Notes under the pieces: generated by a model | Databases searched by the model: none | What the model was told of the DNA's origin: nothing | What the model saw: the letters and a program-made list of their open reading frames with translations, nothing else | Assembly (NCBI GenBank): GCA_001692895.1 | Contig: KV748231.1 | Coordinates: 434,001-498,000 of the forward strand | Source of the DNA: Cenococcum geophilum 1.58 | Lineage: Eukaryota; Ascomycota; Dothideomycetes; Gloniales; Gloniaceae | Direction: 5' to 3' | DNA: 64,000 nt | Made by a program: the position numbers and the translations under genes | Shown here: piece by piece, positions 11,372-23,500 of the stretch | How positions within the stretch are numbered: the first letter of the stretch is position 1 | Layout of the letters: each line of letters begins with the position of its first letter

Positions 11372-12390
11372 TAACACTAAGTGTTATTAGTTAGAGTAGT
11401 CGCCTGCTTAAGCGATATAAGGATATTATAGACGGTATTTCCCTTAAAGGTGTAGTCGATATAGTTATAGGAAATTGTGCTAATAATATAGGTATGTAGA
11501 GATCTTAGGGCTGCTTTCTCTTTCTTATATTACTTATAAATACAGTTATAGTATTTTTATAGAGCTTAAAGCTCTTCCTTTTTGCCGTTATTAAGTGCTA
11601 AGAATATAGTCTTTTAAGAATTAACAACTAATAGTAATAGCTCTAATGGGGCTTTATATCTAGGCAGATTATTTTTCCTAATATTTAAATTAATATACTC
11701 CTATACATTTTTACTGTCAACCCTATATTTAATAACTCTAATCTATTAGTCCTAATCGTTTAGGCCTATAAGGATTATAGTATAAGTAGTAATAAGTGTT
11801 TTAGATTGTTAAGAGGATATATTTAAGGCCTATACTATATAGTTAATAATAAGGTAATTAAGACTTTAAATTAAAAATAATGCAGTAGATGGCCTAAGCT
11901 TATAACTATTAAACGGATAAGTCACTTATAAGAACTCTGTCAATTAAAGCTAGCTTTAGAAGCTATCTATATATATAAAATAGGTAGTAAAAGGCTAACG
12001 ACGAGGCTAATAACGGGGTTAATAACGATATATAATTGTTACTTAATTGCTACTAAGTTAATATTGCTACTTAGTCGGTAATAGGTAATAAATAGGTAAT
12101 AGAAACTATTAATAGGTAGATATTAAAGATAGTAGTAAGATATATAATGGCAAGAAATAGGGTAGTAAGTAGTATAGTTATTAATAATTTTATTATCAAT
12201 ATTACTAATCAATATTATTATTAATAAGGATTAATAAGGTTAATATTAATAGACACTATTATTAATAACCTATAAAAAATTCTATTACTTTAAAATTTGT
12301 ATAATAAATAGCTTCTAAGGTAGATTTATCTTTTCTTACGCTTTTATTAACTTAGGAATTAAATAAAATAAAGTTTAAAACAATTAAAAA
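11372..12390. other. Unassigned AT-rich stretch before hAT relic
   Basis: This stretch has heavy RIP-like composition and (TTATTAA)-rich text near 12180-12270. No protein family was recognised. It may include the 5' end of the hAT element, but I could not identify a terminal inverted repeat. Confidence 0.3.
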
Positions 12391-12399
12391 ACGCTTAGC

Positions 12400-14400
12400 T
12401 ATTATAAAATATAGGAGCACGCTTATCCACTTTAGGCTGAAGAGCTAGAATTCTGGGGTAAAAACTATATCTTTTATTGCAAATATTGTATAGATCTACT
12501 ATATAGTGCTCTAGCTAGTAATAATTTCTAATCTTATCTTAAGAGTAAGTATAATATTAAGGTCGAGTTAACTCTAGGCTAAGTTTAGTTAGTAGCGCTT
12601 AATTAACTAAAACAGCTCTATATTAGAGTAATATCTATAGGTTAAATATAATAGCTTAATACCTAGGTTCTTTAAAAAGTTTTAAACCGTGACCTTATTA
12701 ATTATTATATAAAACCTTCTATTCCACATTATTAAATAGCCTAAGTTCTATACCTTTTATTAAGTTTTAAATCTAGAAGTAAAAGGCTAGATTACTATAG
12801 CATACTTTAAGGTTATAAAGAAGATTAAGAAATTATAGTAATTTTAAAAAGATATCGTATAAAAGAAGCTTTAATTAATATTATTAAGTATTTATATTTT
12901 ACTTAATATTTAGACTTCTCTAAACCGGCTTCTTCTCCTTAGGATCTACGCGTATTTTATTAACTAAAACTAAAAAAAGCTTATTAAAGCACTTCTTGCC
13001 CTTTATACAGTAGTAAACTATAGTAGAGAAGAGCAATTTACTACTTTTCTTTTAGTGCTTTAGGACTATAAAATTGTATAAAAGCCTAGTTCTATTGTTT
13101 ATAATAACGCTACTTTAAATAATATACTTTACCGTATAGTAGCTAATTATCTTTAAAAGAAAGGGAAAGTTAAATAGGATTCCACGTTTTAATAAATCCG
13201 CTATACTGGTTATATTATTAACTTAGCGATATATAAGCTTTTCTTTTTAAAAGCTTAATTAAAATAGAATAGCTTAAGTTATTTAATAAATAAGAAGGAA
13301 AAGGGAAAGTGGAAGGTAAAGCTAAGTAAAGGATAGCTTTTTAGGCTATTGGACTACTTAGAAAGCTTTATAATATTATTATATATATCTGCAATTTAGC
13401 TAATTATATAAGAGAGTTTAAAGATCTAGTAGAAAGAATAATTTTACTTAATAACCGGACGAAATAGAATAGCTAGTATTAGATACTAGCTATAGCTAAA
13501 TAATAGTTAAGCACTATTAATATATATTTAAAAAACTACTTTACTATACTCTAGATGGAATATCTCTATCTAAAGGACTAGAAATTTCTTTATACGACTA
13601 AGATATTCCTTTAACTATTCTATTAAGCAACTCTAGAAATTTAAAAAGACTACGCGACAATTAATAGAGTACTCTTTGCTATAGATATTCTTATTAAGTA
13701 CTTTAAAAAGGCTCTTATAAGTAGAATTCCTAGTTTTTACTAAATTAGACGAGGCTAATACTGTATAGTAGTCTAAGTATACTTCTAATAAGGAGTTTAG
13801 CTCCCAAATTAGAAAGTAATAGGAGACCTTTAATAAGTACTATAATAAAACCAATAACTCCCCCCTTTACGCCGCTATCCTTATTCTTTATTTAAACTAT
13901 TATATAAAGTATATCTACGTAAACTAGAAGGTTAAATAGTAAAAGCTAATACTATAAAAGGTTAAAGAGCTTTAAGAGTCTTATTGGGAAAAAGCGTCTA
14001 CTTCTTTTACTCCTTTCTTATATAAAAGGAAACCCTCTTAAGATTAAGATTAGAATCTTAATAAATTTAATAGGATTACTTAAGAGTTAGGAATATATAC
14101 TTAGCTAGTAAGTTAGGATAAGTATAAAGACTATAGTAATAGAGAACCGTATAATATTAAGAAGCAATCTACTCTTAAATAATAGTGTTAAGATTAATAA
14201 AGAAATCGTTAGCTAAGATTATCGTATATGGCAATTAATATTCTATTAATTCTAGCGATAAGTAATAAGTTAGAGAGAGTCTTTTTAGGAGCTTATTATA
14301 TAATCTTATAGAAAAGGGCGTAACTAGGAGCTAAAAATATTAAGAGAGTAAAGTATTTAAAATATTAGAAATGGAGTGGTATTACAAATAATAAGCTTAG
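12400..14400 (+). pseudogene. hAT-family transposase, RIP-degraded
   Basis: This is the relic of a cut-and-paste DNA transposase. An N-terminal BED-like zinc finger is readable at about 12445-12560, with FYCKYC and, after undoing C-to-T change, a His-rich end. Near 13800-13980 the frame shows FNKYYNKTN, SPLYAAILIL and YYIKYIYVN, the block before the dimerisation domain in fungal hAT proteins. The C-terminal hAT dimerisation signature is clear at about 14225-14390: MAINILLILAISNKLERVF, then LGAKNIKRVKYLKY and KWSGIT, matching the family pattern (D-I-L-S-I-P-A-S-E-R-V-F-S, then L-x4-I-E-x-L-x-C-L-K-W). Stops and frame jumps occur throughout. Length, about 650 codons, suits the family. Eight-bp duplications and terminal repeats were not found. 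Confidence 0.85.
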
Positions 14401-14499
14401 GGTGGCTTAGCTGTTTAATTATTAATAAAATTATTAATATTAATTAAAGCGTTATTAACTTATTAATAACTATCTTGGCACTAGTAAGTTATAAGATAG

Positions 14500-14725
14500 T
14501 ACCTAACAGTAGCCTTAACGGTTAATACTCTACTCGTAGCTCTACTTATAGCTCTGCTCGTAGCTCTACTTACGTCTTTACCTATATCTCCTTACACGTC
14601 TCCTTATATGTCTCTTTATATGTCTTATAAGGGTTTAAATAGGTATAGAGATATAAACGCAGATATAAAAATGTAAAGGCGTAGAGATATAAAGGCGTAG
14701 AGGCGTAGAGGTGCCTTTAGGGGTA
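14500..14725. repeat. Low-complexity tandem repeats
   Basis: A GCTCGTAGCTCTACTTA-like array at 14525-14575 is followed by CTCCTTAYAYGTCT units to 14630. An AGATATAAAGGCGTAG-like array then runs from 14645 to 14715. The ATAAGGGTTTAAATAGGTA text at about 14625 resembles that at 11070-11085, so the two regions may derive from the same family. Confidence 0.6.
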
Positions 14726-14739
14726 GGCCGTGCTAAATT

Positions 14740-16250
14740 AAGCTACTAATTTTGCACTGGTAGAATGAAACTTAGTAGAAGATTTAGGTAGTAAAGTTAC
14801 TGCTAAGAGTTACTGCCCGGATCCTAACCGCTTAAGATAGTAGTAAGATAGTAGTAAGGAAATCTAATTTAGGTTAATAATAATATTAAGGAAGAGGTAG
14901 TAATAGTATATATAAGGTAGGTAGCGAGGACGAGCTTTAAGGAGGGTGCTAATATAGGTAAGCAGCGGTAAGGGCTAGACAATAGATATAAGTTAAATAT
15001 TAGGTAGCTAAGACTATAATTTTTAAACGCCCTACTATTAGGAGCACTACTAATTAACTATTTACTATGCACTAACTCTAGACATTTAATCCTCCCCCTA
15101 AAAAGGTATAAGCTGGGGAGCTCTAGGAGCTCTACCAGGTTTAATCCACGCTACTTTACTAATTAAATTAATCGATCTAAATTTAGTAAAAGGGGTGCTC
15201 TATTTAGAGCTCTAATAGCCTTTAATTTAGTTCTATTACTACCTAATTAGTCTTTATAATACCTCTATCTACAACCTAAACACTTTAAACTCTATTTATA
15301 TAGGTTCGGCTTAATTACGGCTAATAATTTAGCAAAATTGTAATAATATAAGGGTTATATCTCCTGTATCGATCAGCGAGATCTATAAGAGTTTAGTAGA
15401 AAATTAATAGTACTACTGGGTCTTTTGGTATAAATCAGTCTAATAATCTATTTAACTTCTGGCAGGAAAGATATATTAGACAATATTTAATATAAAGAGG
15501 ACAATAATTACTAAGAGTTTATTGCGGCTTAAGGTTAATATAAATGTTTCCACCCCCTATTACTTTTATCTTTTTGCTATAATATAAGCAACTAGATTTA
15601 ACAGGGCGGAGTTACTACTACGTTAGTATTTATCGCAATTACACTATACTTTTAATCCTTACACTATACTTAATTTTTAACATAGTAGAATAAATAGTAT
15701 TTATTAAGGTACAAGGGCCATAAATTAGGAGCCGTTTTATTCTCCTGCCGCAGCCTAAATATTTAGCCTTATTAATAATAATATAATGGTTTAGACGATT
15801 GGCAGAGTAGGTAAGATTACTAACTACTCCTACGCCTTTTCTATACCTAGCGTATTTAGTTAGGATATCCCGGCCGTTAAAGCGAGAATAGATATATACG
15901 GACTTCTTATATTGCGGACTTTTAATACCTTTCTCTTACTTAAGTCTTTATTTCTAGATCTCTATAAGTCCTTTAAGAACATTTAGCAGTGAGGACGTGT
16001 TAAATAATTTAAAGCCTAGTGTTGCTTTCTGGCAATTATTAAGGGTAGAGAGAATAACTTTAGGGCCTAAAACCACAATATTATAGAATAGGATTTATTT
16101 TTGGCCTGCCCACTATAAAAAAAATAGGAGAAAGAAACGCTAATGGGTTATTATAATCCTGGTTAGCTTATATTACTATATGGATTCTTACTAAAGTGTT
16201 GCTCCTAGCTTATAGTGCTACTTTCTATTGCTGGTTCCTTATAGAAGTCT
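14740..16250. other. Unassigned RIP-mutated stretch
   Basis: No recognisable family was found on either strand in about 1.5 kb. Short open stretches are scattered and not in phase with each other. Confidence 0.3.
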
Positions 16251-17960
16251 TTTAGAACATTATTATAAAGACGCTTAGAGAACTCTATAGCTTAAGCTTA
16301 AAATAAATATCTCTAAAGGATTACCTCTAAATGTCGCTCTATAGATGGAGGCCGTGCTAGTAGCCAAAGCTTCTTTTTATAGTAGTTTGGGATGTAATAA
16401 ACCCTTACCATAGTAACTGCTACGGTAATTACCTGTTCTTAATAATAGATATATTAGCTATCTACTGGGTCTATAAATAGTCTCTAAGGGTAATATATAC
16501 GCACTATGATTTTGCGGAATTTATATCTATCTTAGGTATTCTGGAAGTTTTCTTTATAGATTAAAAATAGAATTATGCCTAAATACTCTCCCTAGAGTGG
16601 TAAAGGGGTTATCTTAACCTCGAGATCTGTTATAATCGCTTATATAGCCTTACCGCCGTATATAACTTTAACCTTTACTTCTAATAATTTAGATATTTAA
16701 CGCGTCCATTCCTTATAGGCCTGTTGTATATATTAGGGATAACTTATAAAGCCGTGTAATTCTAGATATTAATAATAAACTTAATTATATATTAATATGG
16801 TGTTATTATAAGCTATACCTATAATTATAGAAATGCAACTATTTATCTAATTTATAGTTTCTCTATTTATAGGGATATTTATTATAAATAAGGGCTAGTT
16901 AGCATGATAGCTAATTAGTAAGTAAAAGGATCTAGAGGGTTTTACTAGGAATTCTAGCAGCGGTGGTGTCTATAGCCTAGAGTCTCTCCAACTTTAAGCT
17001 TCCGCTAATTTAAATTAATTAAATATATAATTAATATTAGTAATAGGCTTCTCAATTACTAATAATTTAAGTTAGTTATAACTAATATTTAGTGGTATAG
17101 ACTTACTATTTATGTCTCGCTTATAAAGCGTATTTAGATTAGGGAGAAGTCTAGGTACTAGTTTTTGGATATCTAGTAATACGGTATTTAAGGGTGGGAG
17201 GAATAGGTCGCTAAGGATATAGATATATCCCTCCTATATCTTTAGTACGCTTTTATAATTAGTACTCTAAACCGCCTCTAAGAGAACTAAGGTAGCATTA
17301 TTATTAGAGCTAAAGGTTAAGGAGATAAAGTATAAGCGGGATTTTATAATACGAGATTAACGGGGACGGCCTAATAAGGAATGTGTTAGTTTCTGCACTA
17401 CTAGATAAGTCTGCTTAAGTTGTACGAACCTATAGTATAAGTATATAGCTTACCTTTTATATATGCTCTTGTAGTAAATAGCATCCACTAATAATTTATA
17501 TAGTACGCCTTAGTAAGGTTATTATAGCTAACTAGAATAACGCAATCTTTAAATAGTCCATCTCTCTCTTAATAATTATTATACTGTGTTTCTGCAATTT
17601 AGCCTTAAAGGTAAATTACAGCAGATACCTTCTAAGTTATATTTGTAATTATAAAGGTAGCTCTATTATATTAAAGTCTTATAACTCTTATAGGCGTAGG
17701 TATTATTTTAAGGAGCCTTTATAGGGGTTTTAACGTAGTTTAGTAAGCCTTCTTATTAATATACGCGCTAACTTATTTGGGATTATTAGGATCTTTAAGT
17801 TTAACTAATTATACTATAATAAGAAACGAGAATAGCTGGTAATAAGAGAGATAAATAAAGTTAAAGGAGGAGTAATTAACAAATTTAATCGTATGCTGTT
17901 ATTAGTTAAGTTTACTATTTACCTTAGAAGCTTAGACTATTACAGATGCCTTACTTTACG
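16250..17960 (-). pseudogene. Unidentified decayed protein frame
   Basis: I do not recognise this protein. On the minus strand two segments read coherently despite stops. One, about 16330-16720, contains an ITPLPLQGEYLGIILFLIY-like stretch followed by many Tyr/Ile/Arg residues. The other, about 17140-17450, contains QKLTHSLLGRP and LSDLFLPPLNTVLLDIQKL-like stretches. The pattern of hydrophobic blocks suggests a folded protein rather than random sequence, but no catalytic or zinc motif stands out. It could be a host gene family member hit by RIP or an unfamiliar transposon protein. Confidence 0.3.
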
Positions 17961-18111
17961 CTAAAAACTCGCTAAGTCTTACTTAATTTGGCCCACTACT
18001 AAAAATATATGCAATCGTTAGGGTTTGCTAACGAAATTTTTAATCCGAGTTTATAATAAGCCGATTAATTAACCTAAAGGTTTAATTTAGAGCTTTATTA
18101 TATAGAGTTTA

Positions 18112-18112
<1 letters not shown>

Positions 18113-18142
<30 letters not shown>
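18113..18142. repeat. (TA)n microsatellite
   Basis: A run of about fourteen TA dinucleotides directly precedes the palindromic element. Confidence 0.9.
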
Positions 18143-18146
<4 letters not shown>

Positions 18147-18159
18147 TTTCTAGGGGGAG

Positions 18160-18387
18160 ACCCCCTACATTAGGATTTTTTTTTAGGCTTATTATTGCAG
18201 CCGAAAATTAGGGTCTGCGTAACTCGCTTAAGTCGCAATTTTGGCGATTTACGGCGACTTGCGGCGACTTGCAACTTTTATAGTTTTTACGCCGTAAATT
18301 CCTAGAATTGCGACTTAAACAAGTTATATAGACCCTAATTTTTAGCTGTAACAATGAGCCTAAAAAATTTCCCTAATATAGGGAGGC
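18160..18387. mobile_element. Palindromic MITE of about 228 bp
   Basis: The two halves are inverted copies. The left reads CCCCCTACATTAGG ... TTTTTTTAGGCTTATTATTGC ... AAAATTAGGGTCT ... AAGTCGCAATT. The right half, reverse-complemented, reads the same order with transitions (CTCCCTATATTAGG ... TTTTTTAGGCTCATTGTTAC). Arms are about 100 bp. No coding capacity. Family unassigned; a TA dinucleotide occurs at both ends. Confidence 0.75.
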
Positions 18388-18440
18388 TCTACGCGAAGCT
18401 CTACGCGAAGCTCTATATAAAGCTCTGTATAAAGCTCTAT
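18386..18440. repeat. GCTCTACGCGAA short repeats
   Basis: Five tandem units of GCTCTRYRYRAA. The same motif in inverted orientation (CAGAGCCTTATATAGAGCC type) is arrayed at 26868-26965. Confidence 0.8.
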
Positions 18441-18900
18441 ATATATAAACTGTATAATAAAGCTAAGACGTTGTGTAAAGAAAGGAAGTAAGAAAATATA
18501 AGGAAAAGGGGATATATTGTTACTTGGTTGCTAGGTTAATAGGTGCTATACTATATATAGTATAACTTCCGCTATATTCTGCCAAGTTCTACTATATTCT
18601 ACTAGGGTTAAATTATATAGAGTATATAGTGGTGCTAGGGCGTGTCTCCTACCATATTCTACCGCGTTTTATTATACTCTACTAGGGATAACACCTAAGC
18701 GATTATCCCTATAGAATAACGTAGAGCTCCTATAATAGACAGACAGATATAGGTAGTAGGTAGGAAGCATTAATTTAGATTATACATTTGTATATAGTAT
18801 AGGGTTTAAAATTAAACTAGTTTTTATATTTATTATCTGGCTATAAATACTAGAGCATTAATATGCTTTATTTTTAAATTTTAAATTTTATTATTATTCT
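18440..18900. other. Unassigned stretch with degenerate short repeats
   Basis: TTCTACTATATTCTACTAGGG-like phrases recur at 18580-18690. No gene is seen. Confidence 0.4.
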
Positions 18901-19013
18901 AATTATCCTAATAGTACTAATAGTTATAATTGTCCTAATAGTACTAATGGTCCTAATTGTCCTGGTAGTCCTAGAGGTCCTAGTAGTCCTAGTAGTCTAT
19001 ATAATTTAAGTGC
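18901..19013. repeat. 9-bp microsatellite-like array (AGTCCTAAT)
   Basis: About twelve diverged units of WNTCCTARTAG text. Later units keep G and C (CCTGGTAGTCC), so they are less mutated than the first ones. Confidence 0.8.
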
Positions 19014-19183
19014 GCTCCTAATAGGCTTTTAATAGGATACTAGATATAAGTGTTTTTTAAAGCTCCTAACAGCCCTAATAGGAGCTATTAGGAGGTATAA
19101 ACATTTTGCTAATATATATACTTCTTTATATAATTTATTATATAATTTTAGATAATTTAATATAATATAGCGATGGTCCTTTT

Positions 19184-19345
19184 TTACCTACCTGCCTACC
19201 TACCTACCTACCTATTTCTCTGCCTATATCTACCTATCTAGCCTACCTATTTATGCCTACCTATCTAGCCTACCTGTCTATACCCACCTATTTATGCCTA
19301 CCTATCTATGCCTACCTGTTTATGCCTACCTGTTTATACTACCTT
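19184..19345. repeat. (CCTA)n / TGCCTACCTATC array
   Basis: It opens as tetranucleotide CTAC repeats, then becomes 12-16 bp units with TGCCTACCTRTYTA. Confidence 0.85.
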
Positions 19346-19384
19346 GATTTAATCAATTGATTAAATTGTTTATAGTGTTCGCTA

Positions 19385-19525
19385 GCTAGTTATTTAAACG
19401 GTTATTATTTAGCTTTAGCGACGGTTATCTAGCTCTAGTGACGGTTATTTAGCTCTAATAACGGTCATCTAGCTCTAGTAACGGTTATTTGGCTCTAGTG
19501 ACGGTCGTCTAGTTCTAGTAATGGT
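19385..19525. repeat. About 20-bp minisatellite (CGGTTATCTAGCTCTAGTGA)
   Basis: Seven tandem units share GACGGTYATYTAGCTCTAGT with mostly transition differences. Confidence 0.85.
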
Positions 19526-19658
19526 TCTTTACTAGCTGCCGTTCTAGTGCCTCCCTAGGTAGGGAGGATATAAGGAAGGAAAAATAGGTGAAAAATAAGG
19601 TGGCTATATAGGGGGTATACTTGGCAGAGGTATATATAGAGGCTATTAGGAATATAGC
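19526..19658. other. Short unassigned gap
   Basis: A 130-bp stretch between the minisatellite and the inverted-repeat element. It includes CCTCCCTAGGTAGGGAGG, a short palindrome at about 19550-19568. Confidence 0.5.
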
Positions 19659-19767
19659 GGGGACCTTATCTTATAAATCAGACTCTTAGTAAACTGTTAG
19701 TATATACACTATGCATAAATATAGGTATACTACTCCTTATTAACCAACGAATTTTTTACTAAGGGTC

Positions 19768-20038
19768 TGTATAATTACAGCACCTATTATACCAACCGCG
19801 TGCTTACGCGTTCGGTATACTAGGTACGCGTTTACGCGTCCAGTGCACTAACCACTCGCTTACGCGTCTGGTGCACTTATAAAGCACTAACTAATTAGGG
19901 GGGAGGTGCATCAGTATATAGACCACATAGTCTGCTTTATATAATCGACAGTTACTACTATCCTAAAGAGCATACGATATTATACGTATTTCGTGCCCCG
20001 GGATATAACTTACTCGTACTATTAAATTAGTACGAACA
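19768..20038 (+). repeat. 5' LTR of copia C
   Basis: A 271-bp LTR, TGTATAATTACAG ... GTACGAACA. It has four ACGCGT hexamers in short direct repeats at about 19805-19870. Confidence 0.94.
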
Positions 20039-20229
20039 CTAATCAGTAAACGCGTATAGATTAGCAATTACTTGACACCTCCCCCTAAGCGATACTCAAT
20101 AGCAACTACCCGTTTAGACTCCTAGTACGACTTACTAGAAGGTTAGAAGTCGGGGATTATAGACTATTACTAACTCTGTATACTTATTTAAGTCTTAGTA
20201 TAGTTTACTAGAAGTATAATAGACGCGAA

Positions 20230-20520
20230 TATAGACCTGTACGGAACCCCCTACCCTTAAACCTTAAACCCTTATCCCTACTATACCCTCTTTTAATACC
20301 TCCGACGTCTTTTTAGACCCCTTACGGAGACCCTCTACCCTTCTGCAAACCATTACGGACTTGTTAATTACCTTTACAGACCGTTATGGAGACCTCCTAC
20401 CCCTTTATAAACTACTACGGACCTATTAAGACCCCTTACAGATACCCTTACCCTTCTATAAACTGCTATAGATATTAACCGCCTTTACGGACTACTATAA
20501 GACCTCTTCTACCTACTATA
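20230..20520 (+). repeat. Tandem repeats in copia C leader
   Basis: Three to four diverged units of about 80 bp carry TTACGGAGACCCYCTACCC and ACCGTTAYGGA phrases between the 5' LTR and the gag start. The same repeats occur in D at about 40490-40715. Confidence 0.75.
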
Positions 20521-20541
20521 TACTACACTACACTATACAGT

Positions 20542-23500
20542 ATAGCAGACCTAAGGAAGTAAGTCAATAAAGGCCAGGAAAAGTAGAGGTAGGGAGCTAA
20601 CCTTATATCTATACCTAATGTTAACAACTATATTAAATTTAAAGTTCTTAAATATAAATATTTTAAGCTTATAAACGTTAACCTATAGGAGCAATACTAG
20701 GAAGACTTCGCGGACTTTACGGAAACTATCTTTAAAGTATATAACCCCACTACTATCCATAACCTACGGACCCTCTTACGTAACCAAGGTGTATAGGTTA
20801 AAAGGAATAAATAAGTTACTATTGCACAGTCCTTATACAATATAATACACAAAAAGGACTAAATGGAATAAACTAAAGAGGAAATCCTAGACCAGTTCTA
20901 AGAAACTAAGGAACTCTTTACTTCTTCTAAACTTAATATAGTTGCTAGCCTTATACCTAACCCACTTAACCAAATCCGTCCTATAAACCTAAGCAGTCTT
21001 AGAATTAATTTTACTGGCTAAAGTATACCTAGTACTTAAGTTACGGACCGTAATACCCCCGTAACCTAAATTACGGACCGTAATACCCCCGCAAACTAAA
21101 ATACGGACTAAACCCCTTCCGTTATTTAAGTTATAGATCCGCAAGCCATATATCCGCAAGCTATAGATCCGTAAGTTATAGATCCGCAACCTATTTAAAC
21201 GAAGACCTATGGTAAGGAGCTAGCTAACCTAGCTAAGCTCTATACCGACGAGTCTAAATACAGCGGTAAAAACGATAATTTTAACTTTAAACTAACCATC
21301 TTTATGGACCTTTGTTAGAAGGCTGATATTCCTAAACAGGAGTTCAGCTAAGCCTACTTTACTATGCTACGCGGCCTAGTACTTAACCACTACTATACTA
21401 ACCTTAAAAGCAACCCCCTTAGTATTCCCTTTAATAAACTATGCGAAGCTATATGTAACTACTTTAAAGGGCTAGAATATAGGCGTAATATCCTTACCTA
21501 ATGGAATGCGATTAAGCTACGGACCGTAATTAATAAGAATCCCAAAAAGTCGACCGTAGAGTGCCTGCAAATCCTTATTAAGGACCTCCGGCATCTACAG
21601 CATGGCCTTAACATTAAGCTTTAAATAGATAACTTTCTATATAACAAACTTATTACGGCTTACCAGGAAGTAGAGCCCTGTAAGTACGCCTATTATAAGC
21701 CTATAAACACCTTAGCTGGCCTTATTAATAACCTACGCTCCTTTATTATAATATATAAAGTCTTAAACCTACTAGGCAGCACTTAAGCCTTTGCTATAGA
21801 TATTTAATATCTATAAATAGACTTAGACGTCTACTTTACGGACCGCCGTTACTGCTAGCAGCACCTATACCGACTAAGTTCTACCCGTAACCCCCGCAGT
21901 AACCCCTATATAAAAGTATACCCCCGTAGACAAATAAGCCAGAAATGCTTTATATATGGTAAGGAAGGATATTAGTCTACAAGGCATACTTAGGAAGAAC
22001 GTAATAGGTCTAAGAAGAGATTTGATAAACGGATCAGCTAGTTCATTTTAGAATATAAAGGAAAAGAAGTAGAAGAGCCCCCTAATAAGTTAATAGAAGC
22101 CCTTATAATTAACTTTAACCTAAACAACTAGGAATAGGAGACCTTAGAGATATTCCTAACTACTTTTAAACCTTTTACGGACAGCTAAGCCTTTAATATT
22201 ACAACCATATTAGCCAACCGCTTATTTATATACTTAATTACACCCGAAAACCAATCTGTAAATATACCTGCTAGACCCGTTACGGACGTTACGGACTATA
22301 AATAGGACCTATTTATATATATTACTACAGAACGCTATACCTCTAAAGAATTCTACGGTGTTATAATCAATATAGGTACCTTAAAGAAGTCTACCGCGGG
22401 CTATAGATAATACCTCGTATATAGGACCACTACAAATAATAAGACGGATATTGATATTACGCAAACTGGGGCTGTAAACGTCTAATTCGGCATTAGCTTA
22501 ACCGCATTAATTGGATTAGTTAAAGTTAAGACTCTAATTAGCCTAGTTAACTTCCACGTAGTAAAAGCGGACACCCCCTTTTTACTCTGTCTTGCAGACA
22601 TGGATAGGTTATAGGTATACTATAACAATATCACGGACACCTTAATTGGCCCCGTAACTGCCCTAGGAAGTAAGTATATTACCCTACCAATTATATAACG
22701 ATTTAGACACCCGTTCCTTATATAGGGAGAGACTTTATAAACCTATATTTAGGAATCTTTTAACTATAACCTATGCTACCTTACTAGTACGGAGATCTAC
22801 CATCTGCACCGCTGTTTCGGCTACCCGTTAGCCGAAAAGCTATATAGAATCATTAAACGCTCTAAACATAACGACGTTAATAGGAAGGCAGTTAATTACT
22901 TAACTAAATACTACTCCTTTTGCTAGAAATACGGACGTTTCCCAGGCCGATTTAAGTTCACCCTTTATAAGGATTTTAACTTTAACCACTTAGTATACGT
23001 AAATATTATATACATTAACGGCAGCCTAGTACTATATATAATTAATAAGGTAACCCACTATTAAGCCGCCTGTTAGTTGTAAAATATATCTATAAAACAT
23101 ATTTAGAATATTTTACGGACCTACTAAATTGATATATACGTTAGACCTCCGTAGTATATTACCTACAATACTGGTAGGAACTTTATTAGTAAGGAATTCC
23201 AGTAGTATACTACGGCCATAACTATATTAACAAAAGCTGTTCTAGTTAAGGCGCACTAGTCTATTAGGCTTGTTAAGTAAGCTTACCTAGCTCTACGGAG
23301 AGCTTACCAGATTATTATGGACAAGTATAAGGACATCTAAAAGGAACTGGCTTTATAGATAGCCGTAAAAGCTATTAATAACACCGCTGGCCCTAACGGA
23401 CTAGTACCTACCCTCTTAGTCTACGGAGCCTACCTAAGAATAAGCAACCTAGGCCCTCCTACCCCGTCTATTATAGAATAAGCAGCCGCAATATGGAAGG

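Noticed and set aside
15000..16250. A gene suggested by scattered GC-richer words such as GGATCCTAACCGC
   Set aside because: No consistent frame on either strand and no recognisable motif.
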